Notes under the pieces: generated by a model | Told to the model about the DNA's origin: nothing | What the model saw: only the letters and a program-made list of their open reading frames with translations | Database searches by the model: none | Assembly: GCA_029204225.1 (NCBI GenBank) | Contig: CM055112.1 | Span: 31,227,996 to 31,291,995 of the forward strand | Length of the DNA stretch: 64,000 nucleotides | Direction of reading: 5' to 3' | DNA from: Diphasiastrum complanatum | Lineage: Eukaryota > Streptophyta > Lycopodiopsida > Lycopodiales > Lycopodiaceae | Position numbers and translations under genes: made by a program | Shown: one piece after another, positions 44,451 to 55,617 of the stretch | Numbering within the stretch: position 1 is the first letter of the stretch | How the letters are laid out: the number at the start of each line of letters is the position of its first letter

Positions 44451-45640
44451 GTTTATGGTATGTTTATAAAATATGAAATATTATAAAATACATCATCTCT
44501 CAAGAGATGATGTATAAAATATTAGCAATGAGTGTCCAACACTATTACATTCCAAACTTTTTCTCAAATCATAGACTACCGTAAGCTATGCGACAAATTT
44601 TACTTTTCAGAACATAATCAACCTGGTTCATGGAACCAATCTTTCTCTTTAGGCTTGACTTTGAAAGAAAAACTTGAATCAGTGATTGACTTCTTAGAAT
44701 TTTCTCAATCAAGAATGTCTATCAGCGTAATGATCATCTTTTTTAGTAGCAAATGGTTATGATACTCAAAAGTAAATTTATGTTCAAGAATCGATGATGA
44801 ATATATGTAGAATCTTGTTTGCCTCTTTAAAACTCTCTTTTTTTTAATTAAGAATTAGAGAAACATTACCATGTGTCATTTTTTGTGTTCAGGATTGGAT
44901 ACCAGAAATGTCAAAACAAATTATGACCTTTCTTTAGACTGGATTAAAATCGTTGTATCATTGTCCAAATATTCTACATCAAGTTGTTACCAGCCATTAC
45001 TTCAGATGGAAGTAGAGCAAGGTATGCAATGATTGTACAATACATTAGTTTCAAGATCGCATGAATTAAAAAAGCACTTAGTTTCTTTGAGTTAGTTTCT
45101 TTATTCAGTCTACAAGAATGTGTAAGATGCTCATAACATATATTATAGGTCTCCTGGTAAAAAATAGCTTTAAATTTTGAATACTACTCAAAGGGGCCTA
45201 TCTTGCTTTTAAAAAATCTCTTACCAAAGCTTCAGTGTGAAACATACTAAACCCTAAACAATGAGATATTTTGATGAACTTAGTTCATCAAGCATAGTAC
45301 AAAAAATTTTGATTCTCGAAGACTAACTTTTGTATCTCCCTACTTCTAAGCATAAACTCTCAATTTTCAAGCCTCATTAAATCCAACTCAATATAAAATC
45401 ATTTCTTTGATTCATCCTAATCATGTTCATTTAGTTCGCTACTTGGGCACTCAATGCATATGTAGACGAGTCAACAAGGACCAACTTATTTTCATCAAAG
45501 GTAACAAATGTAGTTGTAAATGAATCTTCAACTATGAAAATTTAGTGATAGATGTTGGCATGCTCAAATTGTTATTTAATGAAAATTTCTAACAAGAGAA
45601 TGTCTTTACTTTTACAAGCGTTGTATATAACTTAAAAGTG
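44451..45640. other. AT-rich intergenic DNA
   Basis: A 13-bp stem hairpin (ATACATCATCTCT / AGAGATGATGTAT) sits at about 44488-44515. No gene supported; the frame 44532-44762 has no recognisable feature. Confidence 0.4.
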
Positions 45641-45649
45641 GGAATGTCA

Positions 45650-48425
45650 GTGTTGCTTACAATAAACACAAAAGAATGTGGACTTGGTGATATATTTTCA
45701 TTGGATCCAAATGCAACTTGTCATGGAAAATAGATTGGTATCGGAAGATGCTCAATCATTGTTCATGCAGCCACTCGGAAAGAAAAGCTATTGCCTGTTC
45801 CTACAATGGATGCCGATACTTTGGATGAAGCATTGACAGTTTTGTGATTTGGCGTATTCAAGATGTGAAAGTCAAAGATAATGACACATTGAACAATTCG
45901 ACGAGAGTACAAACAAATGCCAATGTGGATGATGATGCTATTGAAGATCCAAGTGAGGAGATCATTGGAGAAGCATTGATTCAAAACGAGGCAAAAAAAC
46001 TTACACGTCAAGATTGGATTGACAAGAAGGTAAAAGATTTCAATGCAGGTTGTGAAATTGCCCTGGAGAAGGGTACATTTTGCTTGTATTCTCGTATGAG
46101 GCAATTGACTTTGAGGAACTTGGTGATGACCACGTGGGAATTACTATAACAAAATGGTTTGGGCATGCGGATATTAGCACAATGAATGAGAAGTCAGACT
46201 TGCTAAAATGGCCAATTGATCAAGTCACTTTAATGAATGAATCAAGATTGAGGGGTTCAGAAACAACAAAATCCAACTTCTTAAATGATGATGAGCATAG
46301 TAGTGAAGAGTTAAATGCTACCTTTCTAATGGTCAGAGAAACGTTACTCAACGGAAAAAAAAGGCCATATAACATGATTCATAGAAAAGCAAAAACTTCA
46401 AGCTGTTCAAGGGGGAAAAAGAGAGAAGCCAAGTGCTCATTGGAAGCAATTCAAAAAGTGGCATCCATAGATTGTTGCAAGCAACAATGTTGTCAACTTA
46501 TGAGTCGTGACAAGATTCACGATGCACGAAAACAATTTTGGGGCCAAAGTTTTGAAAACAGGGTGACATATGTGTATGACATGTTACAAACTACACATAA
46601 TGTAAGTGGTTCAAGATGCGCATACATGATCTTTCAAAGAGATCCAATTTGTAGTGTAGTGTGGTACAAAATCCATGGATTGCCAAAAGCTTCATTTTAT
46701 AGGTACAAGACATCCTACAATGAAGGGTCTAGAAAGTCAATACATGGCAATGCACAAATTATTGGATGAGCTTGGAAACATGTTGAAATGGCCTTGGCTA
46801 TAATAGATGCATTTGTGGAAAACAATGCTGAGCAAATGCCTCACAAAAATAGAACTACAAAGACGGGAGAAAGACATATTCAACTTGTAATTCTTGCTAT
46901 TTGCAAACAACAAGATATATTGAGAGAGGTCAATGATAAACTACAGAATATGGTCTTCAAATCCATATCGCCTTCTACATTTAGCCGGTATTGGAGGACA
47001 CATTATAAGCATGTGAGTTTGTCACAAACTAGCACATTCTCTAAATGTGACACTTGCACAAATATTAAGCTGCAACTCGAATCTACCAAGGTGGAGACTG
47101 AGAGAAATAAATTATTCAAAGAAAGAAAGAGACACATGCTTGAAAAATGACTTGAAAAAACTCGTACTATGCGTGGAGATTGAAGTCGGAAAGAGAACCA
47201 GAGCATTACATGTGCATGATTCATGACAAAATGGATCAAAATAAGACAAGTCTTCCATGAATACAACCAACTCCCAAGTCCTTGAATAGAATTTTTCAAT
47301 TACCTGTGTCACTCACTGGTATGCTAACACACGGCCATGGAGGTAATGCTTATGGTCATTTTGCTACAAGCTTTTGGCCAAGTGGTCCAAATTTCACAAT
47401 TGGTTCAATTGTGAAATTGCACAAAAAAACATCCAGTGCCTTATTTGGTCCAAGAAGTGTCTGATTTTAAGTCATTTATTGAAGGTTTTCTTTGTGATAA
47501 AGAACAAAGACTTGTGGTCCACTCGAAGCCATTGCAATTCCATTTCTTTGTGAAAGATGGCATTCCAATCATGCAGTACATGATGCATCCAAATGCAAAT
47601 GAGTGGATTCCTCGGGTAGGCATTCAAATATGGAAGGTTGATGAAAATGGGCGTTCTCTTCTACCAACTCGAAGTCCTAAAGCACTACCATTGTTTTCTT
47701 TTCTCAAAGATAGAGACATAATCAATGGCGGAATTGATAGGTACTTGAAATACTGGGAGGGACATCTTCAAAATCCATTGAACCCACTCGAATTTACGAT
47801 GTTCATCACACCGGTGATTACCTACAGGAGACAAATTCGCGATCTTATGAATACGGAGAGCAAACAATACAAGGAGTTACAAGATGGTTTTTGGCCGAAT
47901 ACTCGTTGGAGAGATTCTACTATTCTTGAAAATGATGCAAAAACAGATCCTAACGAAATAGAAGAACAAGAACATTGTTGCGGACCAGCATATGGGAGAC
48001 CAATGGAAGCGTTCAGGCCTCAAGTAGATGTTCATAAAGGGAATTTTGTTATGATTTGACCACCATCAAGTGACGAAAATGGCAATGAAGAAGATGATGT
48101 ATATCCTATTTGGTTAGTTGTCACATTATCACAAGTTGAAACGGATAAGAGATCCAATAACTACATGAAAATATTGGTGCAGTGGTGGGCCCCATGTTCT
48201 AAAGGAAACATGTCAGAAAAGGAACGATATCGAGATTGTTGGAGTAAGCAACGAAAATTGAACCTTAATGATCCCGAGAGATGGGAAAATGTTTCAAGCA
48301 TATTTTGGAGATGGAAACCTCGGAAAGATCCCCATCAAATAAAAAGTATTAAGATTCCTAAGGTGGCTGTACTGAAGGCAAAACAAGGATTGACCATTCA
48401 AAATGATGAAGTTTTCGAAGAATAG
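45650..48425 (+). pseudogene. DUF7869-like transposon ORF, internally deleted
   Basis: Joined in several frames, the region gives: (1) 45660-45860, D-I-F-S-L-D-P-N-A-T and L-P-V-P-T-M-D-A-D-T-L, like the domain before catalytic parts of some plant transposase-like ORFs (DUF8039 type); (2) 46080-46769, a Cys-rich stretch C-C-K-Q-Q-C-C then F-Y-R-Y-K-T-S-Y; (3) 46788-47150, S-P-S-T-F-S-R-Y-W and F-S-K-C-D-T-C-T; (4) 47200-47450, M-D-Q-N-K-T, then H-G-H-G-G-N-A-Y; (5) 47436-48059 and 48060-48425, a C-terminal part with V-S-D-F-K-S-F and I-W-L-V-V. This is the order of the DUF7869-type proteins known from plants and animals. The expected core between (4) and (5), which in relatives holds an H-T-H-E-D-I-D-like motif, is absent. 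Stops at about 45846, 46770, 47151 and 48059 also break it. Confidence 0.7.
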
Positions 48426-48680
48426 TTTCATGTTTTTTAAAGGTGTTTTTTAGCACCACCTTTGAATGAAGCTTCATCAACCAAAAAATGTGCATTATAT
48501 TGTGCTCAAATTATACACAAGATATTGATTTTAAAAATACTAAATAACCTTTACATTCATAAGATAATATAGCTTATATTTTTGTTAAACAACATGTTTT
48601 ATATTTACTTAATGTCAATATCAATCCAATATCTTTAAAAACTAGAATAATATTGAGAAAGAGAGAGTGCTAAGATCATA

Positions 48681-48719
<39 letters not shown>
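48681..48719. repeat. (TG)n(AG)n microsatellite
   Basis: Ten TG units followed by about nine AG units. Confidence 0.95.
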
Positions 48720-48788
48720 TACTTGTTAAGTTCGTGTGTGGTTGTGTGCATGTGTGAGATAAAGAAGAGCTAAGTTTGTGAGTGTACG

Positions 48789-48875
48789 AATGTGTGCATG
48801 TGTGTGTGCATTAGTGTGTGTGTGTGTGTATGTGTGTGTGTGTGTGTGTGATAGAGAGAGAGAGAGAGAGAGAGA
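48789..48875. repeat. interrupted (TG)n...(AG)n microsatellite
   Basis: A second TG-then-AG tract close to the first, with CATG and TATG interruptions. The two probably arose by local duplication. Confidence 0.95.
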
Positions 48876-49279
48876 TTATTAGTCTCAAAATTTTGCAAGA
48901 GTCTCAAATTTCCTAAAACTATCTTGAATATAGAAGAAAGTCAACGTTGATGTCTAATATGTGGTGGTGGTCTAAACTTTTAAGGCTTGGCTTGGCTATG
49001 GCTGCCGATCACCGGAGGTCCATTTTCAAAACTTTTGCTTGGATGTCGGAATTCAACGTGTCAAAATGCGATGGATTATAAGATTTCTGAAATTCCGTCG
49101 GAACCCCACGTCGGAATTGCCGCGATATGTTATTGTGTGAGGTACGATCAAAGCAAAATCAAATCCACGATTTTTTTTTTAGATGATTTAAGACTCATGA
49201 TCTAACTAATGTGTGTATTATTGTTTTTTACTTTCTTATGAAGATACATTTCATCCAAGGCGATACCGCTAGCATCCAT
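48876..49279. other. spacer with a copy of the 25-kb repeat
   Basis: Bases 48940-49002 match the start of the 25.1/25.4 kb repeat (GAAAGTCAACGTTGATGTCTAATATGTGG region). The remainder to 49279 is unassigned. Confidence 0.6.
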
Positions 49280-50234
49280 TACTTACATAGACTATGCATG
49301 TCAATAAATTGCTCAATATGTTCCATATGGAGGCATGCAAGCAAACGAATATACCTATCGAGGTTCGTGATAAATTGCCTGTGTTTGATTGTACGTCCCT
49401 TGTCGATACCACTATGTACATCAAATAGTAGGCAATTTGATCTACAGAACAATAACAAGACTACACATTAGCTTTTTTTCGGTTGGTGAGTCAACTCATG
49501 ATGTCTTCTTCTGAAGATTATTGAGAGACAACAAAGTGGATTTTGAGATATGTCAAGAGTAAATCTCAACGGTTCATTGTATGTTAGTGGAAATAAGTAG
49601 CCCAAGTAAAGACAATTTTGTTGACTAGGAAGCAACATGACGGTCAAAGGTTAACTAGTGGTTATACGTTCCATGTAAGAAATGAGAATCTCATATTTTC
49701 TAATAGTAAGCATAACATGGTTGTGTAGCCCATTTTAGAAGTTGAGAACAAGGTGCTTATCAACACAACTCGAGGAAGCATTATCGTTGGGAAAAATCTT
49801 AGGAGAGAATAAGATGTAGCAAGAACAAGATAGAGAAAGAGACCACAATTTATAATCAGGTTCAAAATAGGACTCGATTTGCTAGACACCTAGGTGTATC
49901 ATCTATAAACTTAGCACATTGAATTTTTGTATCGCCTTCTTTATGAGAAGACATTGACTGCAAACTTTTGTATTAGAAATGTCTAGTTTTGGAGGTTTTC
50001 ATAGTTACCAAGGCCATGTTGTTGCAACAAATTGTCCCAAAAATATGTATATTTTTTTAGGTTTGAATATACCACTTCCACTTCTTCATTTTGGTTACTC
50101 CCAAGCTCTGAATAATCTATATGTGTGCCACTCTTAAGAGATTGTAGTTTGTCATAGGCCTATTATGAAAATGAGTGCCATCATTATTTCTCAAGGATGC
50201 AATTTGGATTGCTGATATTATGGTCACTTTGAGA
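49280..50234 (+). repeat. ~955-bp inverted duplication, left arm (copia RNase H remnant)
   Basis: Reverse complement of 53419-54392 from ACTTACATAGACTA to GGTCACTTT. It carries a broken copia RNase H end in the plus direction, best read in the other arm: M-E-A-C-K-Q-M-N-T-P-I, then G-N-L-I-Y-T-T-I-T-R. The non-coding remainder probably includes part of the element's 3' end. The minus-strand frame at 49662-49889 is antisense. Confidence 0.85.
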
Positions 50235-51094
50235 AAATACCCTAAGGACAAGTTCTTCTTAGGCTGGTGGTGCTTATTTATGATAGGCAGGTCCATGCTA
50301 GTGATTGTTTGCTTATGAAATGCTTTTCTCTTCTTCCGGTGAGGAAAGCTGTAGGAGAGGGTAAATTATCATATGTTGCGGGCTACTGCGGTCTTCTTCA
50401 CCAGGTCCATGCATCCAATTCATCAACGATTTGGTTGTCAAATTCAAAAACGGCGCAAGGCATCTGTTCACGTTTATGAATGCACAACTGCATGGCTCCT
50501 CCAATTTGTGTTTGGCGACACCTACGGTGCCTTTGTGGAGCAATTCAACAATCTGAATTGTTATGGTATTCGATCAGTTCACCTTTAACTTGTACAGTTC
50601 TTCGAACATTTATGCTTCTTACTTGCCTATGTTTTTGTAGAGTAAATATGTTGTGGTTATGTCCGAACCGCTTCATCTAGCAAAAAAATCAACACATTTT
50701 TGGGACTACGTGTTTGTACGATTTCTGGCTGATGTGCTTGATAGATTGAGGATAAGGTTCATTGCTTTGTTTGTAGAATTTGTCACAGAAAGATTTTTGT
50801 TTTGGTCGGCTGCTGCATACTGGGGAAATTTAGCGGAGGGTTTCTATGCCTGCCTTCTCTAACCTCTGTCCAGATCGTTCTGAGTACTTGTTCGGGATCC
50901 GTTCTATCCCTCTGATGCAGCCAATCTGAACTTTGGTGAGTTCTTTTTAGAGGTGTAAATACTTCATCTCTCCCATCAACGTCTTGGATTATATACAGTG
51001 AATACTTTGCCACATGGTTTGGAGTCTCTGAAGAAAGAACGTATGAATGGTTATACACCCTGCGGTGACGTGCGACTTTCTTACATATACATAC

Positions 51095-51125
<31 letters not shown>

Positions 51126-52407
51126 CAATTCTAGATAGATTGGAGTAAATCATTTGGGAAATTCATGGACTTACCTTTGCATGCAGTTGAAACTTTCAAC
51201 TGCTGCACAATTAGCAGCTACCTTTTGGGTATTCTCACCTCGGTTCTGGTTTGCTTGCGAGCTTTTCAATAGTTTAAGATGGAAATTTGCATTGCCTAGG
51301 TGTGTTTTTTTTCCAAGAGAAATTCTGCGGCGGCGCAGACGCTTGGCACGCAATCCACCAACATCAAACTGCAGCTAGCTATATCTCACGTGGAGGTAAC
51401 ACTCTTGCTTCTTTCGGCACTCTATCCACTATATCTTCACATATCTGGTCCACTGTATCTGCTTCTTTCGGCACTCTGTCCACTGTATCTTCACATATCT
51501 AGTCTAGATCGTTTGAGCTTTTCTTATTTTCTTGTATTCTCAAAAGCTAACTAAGACGAACAAACTTGATGTTGAAATAGAACATGAACTCAATCATTTA
51601 TGACGATGATAAAGCAAATGAGATTTGGTGCGGATATGTAGAAGACCAGAGCCTGTGCGACCGTCAGAGAAAACTTGTAGCTGAGCTTTTGGATTATGAG
51701 TTACCAAGTGCTAATAAGAATCCAGCCGAGGAGCCTGCTCCTGTCAGTCGACCTTGACATTTCTTGCAAACCCACCGATGTCTATATTATTCTTAGATCT
51801 GATGCCTCCTCGACTGTTTCACAACATACATCTCAAATAATCTCAAGCGAGTGTTGAATAAGGATATTGTCCCTCCGTGCATCCTGATTCCTGTATCATT
51901 GACTGGATCGACACTATGTATCTACGCACACTAAATGACATGTCAAACCTTATATGTATATACTATCTATTTGGTAGAAACGGTAGCCTCCGGTTTTGTT
52001 TTCCATTCTCATGAGAGGCATCCACATATCAATGTATCTCGCAGGCGCCAGAATGGCTTACTCTTCCAGAGTTTTTGAGAATTATCACCTGTCTGACGGA
52101 ATTTCATAACATAGTTTGAAGTAACTGGATCGTGCTCTATGTATTTGGTGCAATGGATGGTCATGCCTTCCGGCCTTGTTACTGCCAACAGAGCTTTAAC
52201 CATGGCTCGGACTCTAGGAGTCTTAATGATGATCGGTTTTTTTCTGGCAGCTCCAAAAGGTTAATGTTGATGTTCGTAATCATCAATTTTTATGTGCACA
52301 AGAGTTCCGTATTGGCAATAGTTTATACCCAAAAAAATGAATCAAACATCATGAAGCCCCTTGTAGGAAACAATGAGAGAGAGAGAGAGAGAGAGATTGA
52401 TTGAGAA
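50235..52407. other. loop between inverted arms, coding-like but unassigned
   Basis: Short frames at 50373-50588 and 50653-50862 (the latter with R-F-L-A-D-V-L-D-R-L-R-I-R) look peptide-like but match nothing I know. (AT)-rich microsatellite sequence lies at 51088-51126. A 54-base tandem duplication (GCTTCTTTCGGCACTCTRTCC) starts at 51407 and 51461. (GA)n occurs at 52374-52395. No gene is supported. Confidence 0.35.
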
Positions 52408-52688
52408 ATTTATATAGGGATTTATTCCTAAAAGTTTTCCTATAGATTTCCCTTGATTGAAATGAACTAGCGAATTTCCATACTAGGAAAAGTGCACAAA
52501 CTTTTTTCCTATATAGGGATAATCATCTAGGGAATTTTTCCTAGATGATTTCCCTATATAGGTAAAATGTATGCATTTTTCCTAGATTTTCTTTCTAGGA
52601 AAAGAACCACTTTTCCTAGTATGCAAATTTCCTATATTAGTTCATTTTAATTGAGGGAAACTTCTTTTTTTTCCTATATAGGAACATG
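52408..52688. mobile_element. fold-back (MITE-like) element, ~280 bp imperfect palindrome
   Basis: The two halves are inverted copies around about 52537. The centre is CTATATAGGGATAATCATCT / AGATGATTTCCCTATATAG. Further out, GAAATGAACTAG pairs with TAGTTCATTTT, and CATACTAGGAAAAGTG with CACTTTTCCTAGTATG. The whole element would fold into one long hairpin. No coding content. A (GA)n tract borders it on the left. Confidence 0.8.
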
Positions 52689-53418
52689 TCTTATTTTTCT
52701 TGTGTTGGGACTGCAATACCTGCATCGAACCAATGAAAGATGAGTCAGTTATTTCAGAAATGTGATGAGAGTGAAAGTCAAACCACATGAATGTAGTAAA
52801 GTTAAAATATATTTTGAAGCCATATATACCTCAAAATATTAATCCCAATTAATTCTCACTCCTTTCTCTCCAATAATTCGAATAATGATTGCATGTTGTT
52901 GGAATATGCACATTTATACTCCTCTTTCATTAGAGACCGCTTAATGGCAGATTTCTACATAAACCGACATAATTGTGATAAAAATTCTTTAGAGGTGATT
53001 ATAGGAATGTATTTGAATAAATCTACAATTAGGTAGTGACATCTGCAAAATTTACTGAAAGAACATCCTAATTGCCTTGAGATTCACACTAGTTGCCTCT
53101 ATATTGCTCTTGTTAAATAGTAAAGCCACCCACTAACCTATCCAAGAACTATCATCTCTCAATTATTCTCAATATAATTATTTACTCATAGTTAGTGTGA
53201 TTCATCAACCACCCACCCTTCCTTATACTACTTAGAGCAAAGGATTTATGATGGTATTTGGCAACTCAAGCTTGCCATCCTCACGAGCTATTATATCTCT
53301 ATCATATAGACATTTACTTTGAAGCTACCACATCTGATTCGTCAAAGTATTTGGTGCTAGTGGTTTTTATGTGCAGTTTCTAAATTTATTTTCCTTAGGA
53401 GTGAATTGGTGTTGCTTT
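52689..53418. other. AT-rich spacer
   Basis: No recognised feature. Confidence 0.4.
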
Positions 53419-54392
53419 CTGAAAGTGACCATAATATCATCCCATACATCAGCAATCCAAATTGCATCCTTGAAAAATTATGATGGCACTCATTTTCATA
53501 ATATGTAAATAGGCCTATGATAAACTACAATCTCTTAAGAGTGGCGCCCATATAAATCATTCAGAGCTTGAGAGTAACCAAAATAAAGAATTGGAAGTGT
53601 TATATTCAAACCTAAAAAGATATGTACATATTTTTGGGACAACTTGTACATGGGTTAGTATTTAGATGACACGTGTTGCAACAACATGGCTTTGGTAACT
53701 ATGAAAACCTCGAAAACTAGACGTTTATAATACAAAAGTTGGCAGTCAATGTCTTCTCATAAAGAAGGTGATACAAAAATTCAATGTGCTAACTTTATAG
53801 ATGATACACTAGGCGTCTAGCAAATCGAGTCCTAGTTGGAACTTGATTATAGATTGTGGTCTCTTTCTCTATATTTTTCTTGCTAAATCTTATTCTCTCC
53901 TAGGATTTTTCTCAACCATATTGCTTCGCCGAGTTATATTGATGAGGACCTTGTTCACCACTATGTTATGCTTACTATCAGAAAATATGAGATTCTCATT
54001 TCCTACATGGAACGTATACCTTTGATAGTCATGTTGCTTCCCTAGTCAATAATAGTGGTTCAACTTGGGCTACTTATTTTCAATAACATACAATGAACCA
54101 TTGAGATGTATTCTTGACATACCTCAAATTTTACTTTGTTGTCTTTCAATAATCTTGAGAAGAATACATCGTGAGTTGACTCACCAACCGAAAGAAAAGC
54201 TAATGTGTAGTCTTGTTATTGTTGTGTAGATCAAATTGCCAACTATTTGATGTACAAAGTGATATCCACAAGGGATGTACAAATCCAACATAGGCAATTT
54301 AACATGAACCTCGATAGGTGTATTCATTTGCTTGCATGCCTCCATATGGAACAGACTGAGCAATTTACTGACACACGTAGTCTATGTAAGTC
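53419..54392 (-). repeat. ~974-bp inverted duplication, right arm (copia RNase H remnant)
   Basis: Pairs with 49280-50234. On the minus strand 54363-54181 is an open frame with F-H-M-E-A-C-K-Q-M-N-T-P-I, V-G-N-L-I-Y-T-T-I-T-R and I-S-F-S-F-G, the region between thumb and RNase H in Ty1/copia pol. Downstream on the minus strand, decayed pieces include L-G-K-Q-H and Y-T-F-H-V. Only this 3' part of pol is present in either arm. Confidence 0.8.
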
Positions 54393-54604
54393 CAATACCT
54401 TGCTCCTTTTACCATATATCAACTTGCAAGCAGTAGTAAATAAGGTCAAGTATGTGATATCAAACTAATTACATAGATCTGTTTTCACTACATTTAGCAA
54501 ATCTTTGATTATATGCTTTAATATTCAAATCATCAACATACATCACAATCAAAATTAAACAAGAACGTTGCGGTATTATATATCAAATGCCATGCCATAA
54601 TGGT
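54393..54604. other. short spacer before the gypsy 3' LTR
   Basis: Nothing recognised. Confidence 0.4.
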
Positions 54605-55348
54605 TGTAGTGGGTTTATTTCCTTGCTTGACATGAATCCAAGATCTAGTCAAATCTAGCATCAAAGAGACGGAGTTAGTTGTCACGCGTAGGTTCGTTCC
54701 CATGAGAGCGATAGTATAGTTCAGATTTCAACATGAATGGAGGATCTAACACTAACATCCATTAACACTAAGCATTAACACTACATCCATTAACCCTAAA
54801 TCCACAACAATGATAGAAACTTACTCTTCTCTCTCTCCCTTTCTCTCTCACAAAAGCCATAAGAAATAGCAATCCCAATAATGATCAAATCCAACAATTA
54901 GCAAATACCAAAGAAAGCATGAGGAATGGATGAAAAGAGAGGAAGTGCAAGGACATTCATCAATTCATTTCTAAAGAGAACCAATCTGCTTTATTGAAAT
55001 GAGGAAATAAACATGAGAAGCAAATCGAGTTGGTTCCTTTTTATAGTAGAGAGGAGGACCCTGGCCTTTGAATCCTATTGGTCCAGTCTTGCCTCTCTTT
55101 TTATTCAAATTTAAAAAAGTGTGGGAACCATCAAAATTGGAGGGAAACCCAACTTTATTCACTAACTTGACATTTAGGCCCTGCGACATTAAAAGTCCCA
55201 CAAAAAGGCCTAAAGTCCTTTTATTGACTTTCTAATTAATCAAATAACTATGTGATCATTGGGTTGGACTTACACATGCAGGGTGCCAAATCCCTCTCAC
55301 TTATTAACTAGGGTTAGGGTGGCCTTGGGATTCGCAAACCCTCCAACA
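54605..55348 (-). repeat. 3' LTR of gypsy element (744 bp, minus orientation)
   Basis: On the minus strand it begins TGTTGGAGGGTTTGCG, right after a polypurine tract, and ends AAACCCACTACA. A TATAAAAAGG box lies on the minus strand at about 55036-55045, where a U3 promoter would be. The ending matches that of the LTR beginning at 63830 for only about 12-17 bases. Confidence 0.7.
55036..55045 (-). promoter_or_regulatory. LTR TATA box (minus strand)
   Basis: The minus strand reads ACTATAAAAAGGAACC, a strong TATA match about 300 bases into the LTR. Confidence 0.55.
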
Positions 55349-55365
55349 GTATCCCCCACCAAAAC
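55349..55365 (-). promoter_or_regulatory. polypurine tract of the gypsy element
   Basis: The minus strand reads GTTTTGGTGGGGGATAC, ending at the LTR start TGTTGG. Confidence 0.65.
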
Positions 55366-55617
55366 TGGTGGTGGTCCCACGACACCTGCAATATGCAATT
55401 ATTGGGGACTTTTATTGGCTTCACGCCGAATCTTATACTGCACCTTCTCCATAAAGTCAAGGCGTGCAGTATTGAAATCCAAAGTATGCGGCAGGAAACA
55501 ACGGTGGGCTCCGGTAATCCACTTGGAAGTTGTCCATGAGGTGAAGCGGGATTCCCAAGAGCCTCCCATCATAGTCGCACGGAAATACAGTCGAAAAATT
55601 GGCAACTGATCTTTAAT

